The position numbers and the translations under genes are program-made. A model generated the notes under the pieces. That model did no database searches and had not been told where the DNA came from. It was given only the letters and a program-made list of their open reading frames with translations. A DNA stretch of 64,000 bases from Darksidea phi. Lineage: Eukaryota; Ascomycota; Dothideomycetes; Pleosporales; Lentitheciaceae. Positions 23,869-34,949 of this stretch are shown here, one piece after another (the stretch's first letter is position 1; each line of letters opens with the position of its first letter). The DNA lies in assembly GCA_030770425.1 (NCBI GenBank), contig JASJFT010000186.1:1-64000 (forward strand). Reading direction: 5' to 3'.

Positions 23869-25358
23869 ATGCCTCCAAAACACCCAAGTTACGGCCTCCA
23901 GACCCAGCCCGAGCGCCGCTGGAAAAGAATTAGAGCACTCAAGGAAAACGACGGTGGCTTCAACGGCGGGATCAATGAGGTCGAAGACCGCGATGTCCCG
24001 GGGAAAACTTATATCGAGAAAATTGCAATACGCGAGTTCATCGAGAACCAATTACTCAACCAGGAAATCGTAATTCTCAAGCACTTGTCAATACTACCGC
24101 ACCCTCACATCACCGAAATGGTAGACCATTATGTGGATAGGATGATGGGGGCGGCGAGTATATACATGAAGCATTGTACTGAGGCTGGACTGGATCTTGT
24201 TATTAGGCAGAGACGGGCGACTAACGAGTTGATCAATGAAATTGACGTTTGGCAGCGGTTTATCCAGCTATTCGATGCGCTTACTTACTGCGATTTTGGT
24301 CCGGATAAGGATGCACATTTGAAGATCATAAACGGGGAGAAGTATAAGACCGATTGGAATGTAGTGTGGCATCGAGGTGAGATGCACCCGATTCTCTTGC
24401 GGTGCAAGACCTCAGCTGACTTCGCGCTGTAACCTGCAGACATCGAGCCTGCGAATGTTCTCGTAATGAGGGGGACCAGACCAGGGCAAGATGTAGATCT
24501 TATCTTTAAGGTCGGTGATTTTGGATGTGCAGTAGCCCGGAAACACATCTGGCACGACGAGGAAAAAAAGCGCAAGAAAAACTCATTCAGGACTGATGGA
24601 TGGACACCTCCAGAAGCACCGGCGTACGTTGCCCGCAGCGATGTATGGCAAGTAAGTTCAGTTGCCTACTACGGCTGCCTTACATCACTAGCCGCTTGTT
24701 AGCTTGGAGCTATCATAGGCTGGCTATGCACCCTCACCCAAGTTGCTCATCACCGCAACCCCAAGGAACCAGCGCCAGGATACTCAAATGTGCTAAATGA
24801 AGCTATAGCGCGTATGGAACAAACGTGAAAACGAGGCCAAGCGCCCTTGAAGTTCTGCAATTTGTTACAAAGAAATATGGTGAAATTAGGCCGGGACTGG
24901 AGAAGATCGGCAGACCGCACCCTCGTTGGCTACACAAGATTGGATAGCAGCAGGGCTATCGTAACCCCGCTCCAAACCCATGGAACAACTTGGGACCATC
25001 ACGGTTGGGCCCAGCGCACAGAGGAATGCCGGGCCAAATACCAAGAGAGATGCATTACCAAGCCCCTCGAGGAATGCCGGGCTTAAATCCAGGCTTTAGA
25101 GGCTTCGAAGGTCAAGGTTTTGGCCAGTATATTCCCAGAATGCCAGATATGAGGCCAATAGGAGGAATTGACCCTCGCGGTATGCCACAGAGGAATACCG
25201 AGCCTGTCACCGAGGATACTTCAGACGATTCAGTTTCATCTTGGGGAAATGAAGATATCTATACGGGAGAAGGATACTATCTTAGTCCACATCCGTATTA
25301 CGGTGATTCGCAGATGGGAAGGTTTGGATATGATAGGTGGGGCGGTTATTGGGGATAG
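23869..25358 (+). pseudogene. Protein kinase-like gene with frameshift and stop, probably a pseudogene
   Basis: Exons 23869-24376, 24440-24651 and 24703 onward join into a kinase domain: a Gly-rich loop (RALKENDGGFNGG), alpha-C Glu (NQEIVILKHL), catalytic loop HRDIEPANVLV, DFG in KVGDFGCA, the activation-segment end PPEAP, and DVWQLGAIIG. The catalytic loop has Glu where Lys is normal. After RMEQT at about 24822 the frame stops, while the expected subdomain XI text (KTRPSALEVLQFVTKKYGEI) continues one frame over. A further TAG at 24945-24947 interrupts that frame before a Gly/Pro/Met-rich tail (to 25358). Either this is a recent pseudogene or the assembly has errors here. An upstream Met at 23644 is also in frame. 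Confidence 0.65.
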
Positions 25359-25556
25359 CAAGCTAATGTGTGAGTGATGAGTTGGTGGCCGAATTGGACA
25401 TACCGAAGCTCCTCTGGAGTGGTTGGACTCTGCTTGTAGATAGAACTGTGACATTCCTCTTGCCAAATGATACATGCATAAAATATGCGTCGTGCAGACG
25501 CAAGCAACGAAGCTGTATCGTATTGAATTCCAACTTTGTACATCTCAATATGCTAG

Positions 25557-27673
25557 TCATTGACCTGGCCATCCCCATGACTCTTCGAGTTGCCGTATCG
25601 TAGTAGTTGGCGGAAATCCGTGAGACCGCTCACAGGAATACCACAGTTCACGTAAACGCTCTTGATCCTCGCGGACATTGAATCGATCGCCAAATGTTTC
25701 ATATTAGAAAAGAATATGGACAAGAACGCTTTTTTGACTTACCTAGTGCAATTGCAAAGCAAGCGACAAATTTGCAGGGAAAGACTTTGGCGTTTGACTG
25801 TGCGACGCCGCATAGTCCGCGTACGTCGTCTTGCACCATTCGCTGTATGATGATCAATGAATGGTAAGCATTTACCAATTATGGGACATACATCGATAGC
25901 AGCGCGTGATTGTTTGTGTGAAGGTCCGAGTTGAGGAATCGTTGGATCATGAACCACCAGAAGCATATGGGCGAGAGTGTTGTACTGATAGCCCATCACA
26001 TGCATCTTCTCATGAAAGCGGATATCTGGAAAATTCCTTCCACTCACATCCCGATCCTGCCGATAGAAGAAAGGATCAAAGCTATTAGGTCGCTGCGTCC
26101 TCCAAGCTTTGTTCTCGTCCATCAGTTGACTATATCGCAAAACACTATGTCTTTCTTCGCCGAATGCAAAGTTGCACACATCTCCGAGATGCGCAATCGT
26201 ACGTGTAGCCCATATAGAGTCGTCAGCTGGACCAATCGAGCGATCTGCAGGGAATATATGCAGCTGGAAAGCGCGTTGAGTCATGAGGGAGATCCACAGT
26301 TCCTGACGAAAAGCAGCCCAGTAGATAGCCTGTCTGAAACTTGGACCTATGGCGGCAGCGTACGATTGTTCAGCTGCACGCATGATGGCTTGGGTACCGA
26401 ACAGGTGGCCTTGTGGATCAGAGCCGATAATCGAGATGTTCATCTCCTCCAGTAGACGCAAGATGATGGTCGCTGCCATAAGCGACTCATCACGGATAGC
26501 GACATTGTCATTGAGCGCTGGAATCAGCGTGTCGAAGCATCTAGAAGTAGAAGTACGATTGAGCAAGTGTCCCAGAACTGGTAATTGGCTCCGGGGCTAC
26601 TTACCGTTGGTAGTATGCATCAGCAACGTAAGGGTCAAAATCTGTGGTGCGACTAAGCTGTCGCGCAGATAAGGCGAGTATAGCGTTCATCAAGGTGCTA
26701 TTGTTTTTGGCGCGATGAACAACATGTACACCAAAGTGGCACCTCTCGTCGATCATGTCGAACTGAAGACGGTTAGTTTAAGTCTGAATGAAAATCTCAC
26801 AAACGCACGAAGAGGGCAACGTGCTCAATGTAATGCTGGAGCAACATTGCTTCCTGCTCATTCCCTAGTGGCCATAGCACTGGTTCGCCCGGTGGCTGAT
26901 CGTAAACAAACGTGAATGTGCCATCCGACCCTTGGGGTATAGGCGGCATAGGAAACCCAAATGATGTAGGAGGAGGGGCCGATAACGGTGGCTGTGAACC
27001 AGTTGGAGACTCCGAGTTGAGTAGCGATAATACAGTAAGACCCTCCGTATGGCTGATGCCAGAAGAGGAAGTGGTTTGGCCGTTTCGGCCGCTCGACGTA
27101 GGACTGTCATGTATTGAGTATCCCCGTGCAACGGTTGGACTCATCGAAGGGTCGTGCACGGCATCACCCTCGTACTGAGAACGGATCTCGTGGGATTTAT
27201 CGAGAAATTGTACTTTTAGATGGATTAGGTTATGCACAAGCGGGAATGAATTATGCATACTTCTAGGTGGTAGCGAGACCCATTCCTGGGAGTTGCTAAA
27301 TGTTTTTTGTATGGACGATCGCCGAAAGCGCCTGCCGGTCTGATAGATGCACTCTTTTTTGGCTTGTTCGCATCTATTGCACCTAGGCCGCTTTCTATCA
27401 CCTAGAACGGCCTCAGTGACTACGCCTTGTTGTCTACACAAGGAAAGATTTACATCGGTAATGACGCGTGCGGCAACGGTTACTTCTGACTTTAGCGACC
27501 AGTGAGGTAAATAGGAGGTCTGACATACCATGGCATTTTGACTCGTAGCTCCAACAGGGCCTCAGATGATGGAAACGCGTTGTCGGAGATAATTGCCTCC
27601 TCCAGCTTGTGCGGAGCCAGAGCTTTGGAGGTATTCGAAAATGGCTACGGGTTTGGCATCGAACGGGCGCCAC
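25557..27673 (-). CDS. Zn2Cys6 transcription factor, structurally damaged
   Basis: Seven exons can be joined in one frame (27673-27529, 27401-27261, 27212-26809, 26762-26605, 26540-25892, 25842-25743, 25690-25557), about 576 residues. The second half of the zinc cluster is perfect (RCNRCEQAKKEC). The first half reads RPCWSYESKC, lacking the second Cys of the usual C-x2-C-x6-C. The rest fits the fungal-specific transcription factor domain: HYIEHVALFFDMID, NAILALSARQLSR, ADAYYQRCFDTLIP, and QDDVRGLCGVAQSN. The C-terminal exon (FNVREDQERLRELWY...ESWGWPGQ) matches the usual end, but the acceptor before it reads TG, not AG, at 25692-25691. The gene may be inactive. It is divergent from the PhyH gene. 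Confidence 0.72.
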
Positions 27674-28058
27674 CCACTCTACCCCATAACATTTCGCCGT
27701 GATAAAGTGGCGGGCCCAATCAGAGGAAAGGATTTAGTCATATCTCTGATTAGCAAATGCAGGTACGCCCACTGACAGAAGCGCTGTAGTAACGATTCGG
27801 TTCGTGGAAGCGGGGTCTACCCCTCAGTCGGCTAACGATCTGCACCGTTAGGAAGAGGAAATATTCGCCTAGTCTCGTCACATCATCGCCCCGATGGAGT
27901 AAACTTTCACCGAACAGTGCGTTGGCTTTTACCAACATCGAGGCTGTGGAGCGCACTCGAGTAATACTTCGCTCTTCTAGCCTTGGCCAAGGTGACCACA
28001 TTCTGCCCTCACCTTTCTATCGTGTTCATTGCAATATCCACGCCACTGAACCTACAAC
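27674..28058. promoter_or_regulatory. Divergent region between Zn2Cys6 factor and PhyH gene
   Basis: It is 385 bp between presumed start codons. This arrangement is frequent for a regulator and its target, but no CGG-N-CCG palindrome was picked out, so regulation is only inferred. Confidence 0.35.
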
Positions 28059-29225
28059 ATGCCTCATGCTATATCGCCAGAGGGGGATGTGCCTAGCTTC
28101 AACGGCAAAAAGCTCTTCGTGAACGATGGACTTCTCCGTCCGAATCAAGTCGGCGCCTTGTTACCGAGCAGCCCTGATCTACCGCTTGAGGAGCTGCGAC
28201 GTCGATACAAGGAGGATGGCTACGTATTTTTAAAGGGTCTGCTGCCGCGTGAAGACGTCCTCAAAGCACGTGAAGAGTACTTTAAGATGCTGGAGCCAAG
28301 TGGCGTGCTGAAACCGGGAACCGAGCCGGTTGAGGGCATCTTCAATGCTGAAAAAAGCCCAGCTGATTATCCTGGGATCGGTGCTGGCGCCGCTGATGGA
28401 AATGGCAGGCCTGGTGCAGATACTGCTACGAAGTTTGTCGATTTAGCGCTCGAGGCGCATTACCGCGATTGGTACAAAGAGACGTTCTGCAAGCATCCGG
28501 TACTCAAAGATATGATCGCTCGAATCTCGGGATGGGGAGAGAATACGCTGGGTATCCGGAGGAGTTTACTGAGGAATAACACCCCTGGGAACAAGGCCAT
28601 CGGCGTACATTACGACCAGATCTTTCTTCGACACGGCGAGCCAACGAGCTTTACTGCGTGGGTGCCTATCGGAGACATAAGCTTGACAGGCGGGGGCCTC
28701 ATCTACCTAGAAAATGGCAAGCACGTTGCTTTTTGAAACAAATTGAGCAGCTCTTGACAGCTCCATAGGTCACACACTTGGCCGAGAGATCGAGGCAGAG
28801 TTTACCCAGAAGGCCAAGGATAGCGGGCTCACTGAAGAAGAGGCCAAAAATGCCTTCAACCAGAACATGCTGTCAACTGGCTTACTTGCTGATGGCCCTC
28901 GGGAGTACTCCGATATGTTCTCACGGCGATGGCTAGTGACAGCATACGAAGCTGGGGACGTTGTATTACACACGCCGTATACTGTATGTGATCCCACCTA
29001 TGGTAGACGATAATTGCAAAAGATACTGAAATGATGCAAGATACACGCCTCAACACTAAACTACGACCCTCGAAATGTGATTCGAGTAGGCACCGACTTG
29101 AGGTTCGTTGATCAAAGTCGGCCGTGGGACAAGGTATGATGCAGACGTTCCTCGGAAGTATTGACATAAATGCTAACATATCCTAGCGCTGGGATAAATA
29201 CTATGAGTTCAATGACGGTGTGTAG
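28059..29225 (+). CDS. Phytanoyl-CoA dioxygenase (PhyH) family protein
   Basis: Four exons (28059-28716, 28769-28983, 29041-29133, 29187-29225) give about 334 residues. PhyH enzymes are Fe(II)/2-oxoglutarate oxygenases that hydroxylate CoA esters or small metabolites. The metal site is visible: H184-x-D186 in IGVHYDQIFLRHG and a distal His, H287 (VVLHTPYT) or H293 (IHAS). A downstream Arg is in VIRVGTDLRFVD, suited to binding 2-oxoglutarate. The N-terminus has no signal peptide. Intron 1 begins with GC rather than GT (28717-28768) and restores the usual GHTLGREIE junction. The start codon follows immediately after a non-coding leader (ACAACATGCC) and is the first in frame. Substrate cannot be told from sequence. 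Confidence 0.85.
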
Positions 29226-29847
29226 TGCGATGGGTTTGACATCCGGAGCAATAAGAATGTATGCGCCTTCCAAGCACGGCACGATGCGGAGGAGCCAAGA
29301 GCGGCTATAAATCGCACTTTTTGAAGGTGCGCATCCAAGCGATCAATTGTGAGATTATGGGAAGCAAAACCATGTAAATTGGACAATGTATAGGCTTGAG
29401 GTATTCTTCAATCGCCAATAGGCATTTGCGCTCTAGAACTTACCAAGTGCCCAAATTTTATTATTTCCGCTTCAGATCCTTTTACAGGGCACATGCATAT
29501 TACAACCAATTGCTGCTCTTTGATTAGCGATCGGATATTCACAAGCCCTTCGAGACATGGTGGTTTGTTGTCTTCATTCTCGTTTGTTTGATATCTTGTA
29601 GGTACGTTCTCAATCGTTTCTCGTCATCACGGCGTCACCTTCACCGAAACCCGGTATAAGCGCGAGCGCTTTTCACAGGAGCTGTTCATGGCGCAGACTT
29701 TCTTTATAGCGGTGCAATGCGCCTCTTTCTCCTGAGCACCAACACCAAGCACCCAACACACTTTACGGTTCGCGGGCTCTAGCTCAACGACACATACCTT
29801 CCACCTGTTCTACATCCAACCCAACATCAAAGACGGACCGTCCATTC
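29226..29847. other. Intergenic region
   Basis: No ORF with recognisable features. The right half probably carries the promoter of the small gene at 29848. Confidence 0.4.
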
Positions 29848-30264
29848 ATGAGTATCGCTAAATTAAACCCATGCCCATTCGGGGTTCTAAACCTGAATGC
29901 CGCAGCTGAGGCGTCATCGATCTTGCAGGAATCATCGAAACTGTTCCACCAACAGCTACATAGTTGGCTCATCGATACCTATCTTTATGACGCTCTTCGC
30001 ATGGTTGTGATAAAAGATTACGAACCTCTTGGTCGCCGCATCAGATCCGTCGAAGATTTGAGCATGTTGGTGTGCGCATATAGTAACGCGAGAGCGCTCA
30101 AGCAGAAGATGAAGAAGACGAAGATGGATAACGAGTTGTACTTCTATGGACAACTACCCGATCGCGATGCGGCAGTGGAGGCCGGGGGTATTGTGCGAAC
30201 TCAGTTCGACCCAGAAGCGACGGTGGGCACTGGTATTGCGGTGAATGGACGTTTGGCTCTGTAA
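29848..30264 (+). CDS. Small protein with a W-x4-YLY...GRxIRS module, 138 aa
   Basis: An intronless ORF with no named family. Residues 40-85 (W40, then YLY at 45-47, GRRIRS at 62-67, and AYSNARALKQK) match a segment of the next gene downstream (W99, YLY 104-106, GRPIRS 115-120, then AYKRVRSL). The shared pattern suggests both descend from one module by local duplication. The rest is hydrophilic with a Lys-rich stretch (KQKMKKTKMDN). There is no signal peptide. The product is probably soluble; its role is unknown. It could also be a truncated copy of the longer gene, since it lacks any counterpart to that protein's RGG and C-terminal regions. Confidence 0.6.
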   Translation: MSIAKLNPCPFGVLNLNAAAEASSILQESSKLFHQQLHSWLIDTYLYDALRMVVIKDYEPLGRRIRSVEDLSMLVCAYSNARALKQKMKKTKMDNELYFYGQLPDRDAAVEAGGIVRTQFDPEATVGTGIAVNGRLAL

Positions 30265-30979
30265 GGTGGGGCATCACTGTCGACCAAAAGTATCTCGGCA
30301 TTCGGGGTTATGTGTGCATCAGGTTATAGGCTTTTTGGGACGTAGGTCGCCTAACGTGCACGTAAGATAGCTTCTTGGGCATAACGTCCTTGCTCTTCCA
30401 TGGCAAAGTCTCAGATCGCATAGAATTGAGTGTTCCTTTTCAGCCACACGTCCATTCAGTAGATCATCCTCAAATACTAATAGTAACATACTCGTTGAAC
30501 AATGGAACAATCTCCTAGTGTCTGCGCAAAGTTTTATCGTCATGATATCATCAGCAGAACGTTATGCGTACTGTCTCTCATTATTCATAAAGTACAATAG
30601 AACAAGCTGTGCTTACGATTTGCACGGATACTCATCTACCTGATCCACAGTGTTGATGGTGACTAATGTGGCGAATGGGACGCACATATCACGTGGAACG
30701 AGCCGTGCTGCAAAGTACAGACTCGCACCTCCCTGTTTCTTTTGCTTTGACCTATCTCCCACCCCACAGAATCAAGCAGTGGTTCGACCAATACCGAGGA
30801 AGGCGAACGACGTCTCCCTGTGCTTCCAATCTACAGACGATTTTGCGACGCGGTCCCGGCCAGCGACACACGCGCCGCCCAACTTTCCTTGGGTAGAAAA
30901 TTCTCGATACTTCGACTCTTCACACCCGCCTTCAGTCATAGTCTCCGCCATCACTTTCACATCACAGTCCATCGATAGA
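30265..30979. other. Intergenic region
   Basis: The downstream gene's frame is open back to 30650, but the translated text is not protein-like until the Met at 30980. Pyrimidine-rich sequence near 30920-30965 fits a 5' leader. Confidence 0.4.
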
Positions 30980-33079
30980 ATGGCTGCTGCGCTTGATACA
31001 TCTCTAGTACCCACTAACCCAGGCGCGGTTGGGGCAACCTCTACGACTGAACCTTCGCACCTTGCAACTCCCGCTTCAAACGGCGTGCATCCTTCCAAAA
31101 CGGCCCAGCCTATGCATTCCCAAGAACTCAATAGCCTCACCTTAGAAGGCACCGAAAGGCCCCCCATGGATCTTCCTAACCGAGTAGAAGGCTTTATCGA
31201 CCTCGAAACTCTCGGTAAGATCGCGAAAAGCTTGAGTGACAGCGCAGACGCTGATGATGTCGGCCTCGCCGAGTGGATCAATGAGAACTATCTTTACGAG
31301 CCGATCGGCAAAACCGAGGATGGCCGACCGATTAGGAGTCGCGAAGGCTTCGAGAAGCTAGATAGAGCGTATAAGCGTGTGCGCTCCCTTACCAACAGGG
31401 CCCAAGACAAGTGGCCCTTTTTTGATCGGCACTGGAAGAGGATGCCTGTAAAAAGCGTACGGCAGGTTACACAAGGGTTCCCCGCTCTTCAGGGTATGTT
31501 TTCCTTTGGTTACTTCCTTTGCATGCAGAGAGTATTGTATGTCCGCTCAATCAGCAGATCGTCAATAGTGGGACTTGAGGTCAGGTTATTGAAAAGCAAC
31601 AGGTCCTCAGAACAAAGTGGCGGGCACTCTTCAGGCTACATCGCTTTCTCCGATTAATACTGCAAACTCGACTGCGATAGTTACAGCGAACGAGATTGTA
31701 AAAGGTATGATTATCGCTTACTTTCATTGCATAGATTTCGAAGGAAAGACTGTGATGTCACGGTCATAGATCAGTATATGAGGCTTGGTGTCACGCACTC
31801 ATACGGCCTCTAGCTATTTGGCTTGTGGGCGTCTCGCTTGCTAACTGGCTCGTTTTCTTTATACTTGTGGCTAGTTCTTTCCTGAAGACGCTTACTGACA
31901 AAGAGAAGGCACCACAATTCCTATCAAGCCTCAGAAGGTAGCTGCGATTGATTGTACCAAGATCGCCTCATCTGCTTCTGAGAATACGACATCTACTCCT
32001 GTCGTGGAGGAGTCAATGATCGACGGTGACGACCAACCGATGACATCCCCTGGTACGTTCCCTCGCGCTTAAATGTGGCCCATCCTTTTTAGTCAGACAT
32101 TCTTACATGCACTGACATGACCTTAGGCCGTCTTGATTGTTCACCCACCGCAGCCAAGGCCGAACCTGTCACGACTAGTCTCGATGCTCTTCCATCATTC
32201 TCGGCCAAGCGAAAGCGAACGCGCCATGGAAACGGAACGTTTACCATCGGCCATAGCGACCAGCGTAAGAAGCAACGTGGCGGTGGGGGTGGTAGAGGCG
32301 GTCGAGGCGGTCGAGGCGGCGGTCAGTCACGCCTCTCCGAACCTATCGTAGCAGACTCGGACGACGAGGGCATTCCTCCGCCCAAACTTCAGGTGGACAC
32401 CTCTCAACACAGCGCTGGACAGACGCCGGACATTAGCCTCGAACGAGAGTCGCCTGATAGTATCAGTACGCGCCGGTCCAAACGCCAGTCCACACAATTG
32501 TGGGAAGGCGAGCCTGAGCCCCTCGCGCCACAAGGAACATCGCAGGATACTTCTGAGGAACTGTTACAACCTTTGATTACGAAGAGCGGTGCTACGACTC
32601 ATAACGAAGAGAGTCCAGCCGTAGAGTCCGACGTCACGTCGAGCAGCTGTGAGGTCAAATCAAAAGGTCTAGATTCTCCCACCACTCAACAGCCTACCAA
32701 GGAGCACCTGCTTAGGCTCGGTATCCTGATCACTTCCACCTGTCAAGCTTCCAGTACTCTAGGCGCCGCTTCTACCATGACCCTTGCTAACCATGCAGGT
32801 GCAGCGCAACCAACGGTTTCTAAGCCAACCACCGTGGACGGCTCCACCAACACCAACGGCCCCCCCGCCCCCACCATCGAGTTCTTCGCCCGCACTCAGA
32901 CGCCCTCCGGGCCTCTCGAGATCCAGATTTCTCCCAACTCTCTCGCTAACATGAATAAGCTCACTAGCTCTATCCACCGATACGCTACATGGAAGCACGG
33001 AGATGGCAAAGACATGCCGATCACCTTCGACCAATTCCAAAGCATCTTCATGTTAGACCGACCTGCATCCTCGTGGTAG
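30980..33079 (+). CDS. RGG-box protein with YLY/GRxIRS module, uncharacterised
   Basis: Four exons (30980-31493, 31603-31704, 31909-32052, 32127-33079) give about 570 residues. In order: a Ser/Thr/Pro-rich N-terminus, a helical segment with WINENYLYEP and GRPIRS (residues 99-120) and WPFFDRHWKRMP, a disordered linker, a basic stretch (SAKRKRTRHG) directly before an RGG-like box (GGGGGRGGRGGRGGG), then acidic and Ser-rich linker. The C-terminal domain (TIEFFARTQTPSGPLEIQ to PITFDQFQSIFML, about 70 residues) looks folded. The basic patch plus RGG box suggests a nuclear nucleic-acid-binding protein; that is inference. The N-terminal module is shared with the small upstream gene. Confidence 0.68.
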
Positions 33080-34949
33080 AACGAATGTCTTGTGGAAGAC
33101 CGGTGTGCAAAGCCTGATGCGGATTGCGAGGCTGGGAGAAAGGCTGACGGGGTATAACAAGGGGAAACAGAGATTTGAGTTCAGGAGCACGGATAAAGGA
33201 CCGCGTCTCTCTTCATTTCTGCATGGGTACTGGCGTTCCTTGCACGTGTAAACGGGGCAAAAGTTTAAGGCATGTAAACCAATTGCGGATTGTATGATTA
33301 CGGAGTGCCCAAAAGCTGTAAATATAGATTGCTTTAATTCATTCGACTGGAGCATATCCTAGGCTTGAGCCAGTCAACCCTGAAGAAATACTTGTGAAGA
33401 CTGACTCCAGTAATATGAGTCATGTTCCACGTGCGACAATGAGGCACAGCAAGCATCGTCGACTACTCAAGCGTCTGGCGTGCTCAATCTAAGGTCACAG
33501 TCACTAGTGGGTATCTCAATGCTCGTTGTTACTGGACCTGAGTAAGGTTTTGAGAGGCGTGATGTAATTTGGAGCTTGGAGTGGCGACTATGCAGCATGT
33601 TAGCGTCTGAGAATGTAACTACAGCGCGAGTTCTTAATAGAGAGGCCTAGGTTCTAACAGCGGAGTTACAAAGTCGATGAAGCTCGGCCAGAGGGGTATC
33701 AGTATGTGTAGTCGCGGACACAAGCGTCGCACTCTGGCGACATGTGAAGCGGATTCATGAGATACTGAATTATTTTTACATGACCACGGACCATTAGGAG
33801 CTCTAGAAGTAAGAAAGACGATATTGGGTGCTATAAAGATTGTAACACGTTTTGCAGCAAAGAGGCAAGGACAATGTGATTGGTGGGAATGTACTTGGCC
33901 TGCCCTGCTTCAAGCGTCTACATCGCCAGCTCCTCCGAACGCATTGGACATAACCTGCACTCATTTTCCATCCCACCACAAACATACCTTGGTATCTAAG
34001 CGGCCGGTGTTTGCGGGAAGTTTGCCGCGCTATGTGATTCCATTCTCGCACCTAACATCTTTCGACACATGTAGCTTGTCGTACTCCACCAAGCGCGTGT
34101 CTTTCCTACATCAAAATCTCGGGTTGACGGCCACTCACACTTTGCAACACTCGCGCAGCGCCGTCATTGGCCCAAGAACCCGGTCCTGAACGCACCCACG
34201 CGCCTGGACATTGGGCCTCGCATCTTGACGATGAGCAACGTCTTCCCCTTTTCCTGACAAAAGACGGGTCTTAAATGGCAGACTTGACCGGGGAATGGCT
34301 CCATGTTCTGCATATCAGCCGGTCCATCAACAGCAAAACTGTTCGGCGACGTCGAATACAGATTCGGTCCAGATATATCGCTAGGTGTTATGCGTCAAAC
34401 AATAATCTAAAGGGGCTTTTCGTGCTGCGGCATGCACCCCGTTAACAGCCTCGGCAGTAGGCTGCCGTGCCGGTCCAACGCAGCAAGGCCAACACGAACG
34501 CTGTCTTGCACTCAAATGGGTCTCCTTTAGCCGTTGACACTCACCCTCACGCCGCATCACGCCGCACCGGAACTGGCGGTAATTACATACCGAAACCAGG
34601 CCAGACTACATGCAGAAGGAGAGGGGCATATCCGCGCCGTGAACCCTCTTCCGGATGTCCAGAAAGAAAGTGCCGTTGCGCCATCACTGTTCGTCCACCA
34701 CGTATGACTCAAAAGAATTATAGGTGGTGTAATAGGCAATCTCCGTGGGCCAGGAACGTGGGTGCGAGGAGCAAACGCACTAACAGATGTAATTAAGCTT
34801 GCACGACGCTGCTCCCACGACTCTGGGTTGTCCTCGTCCTCCGCTTCGTTTTTTTGTTTGCCTTTTAGTCCGTCATAGTTTGGGCGGACGCTTTCTCATA
34901 CATACCACAGCGATATTAGTTTGCGTTCATCCCAACGAGGGCAACGAGG
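33080..34949. other. 1.9-kb intergenic region
   Basis: Short ORFs only. Around 34547-34567 a CACGCCGCA unit is repeated. The last 150 bases probably hold the esterase promoter. No RNA gene or repeat family recognised. Confidence 0.45.

Noticed and set aside
20447..29225. Secondary-metabolite gene cluster
   Set aside because: A regulator and an oxygenase are present, but there is no PKS, NRPS, terpene synthase, P450 or transporter next to them.
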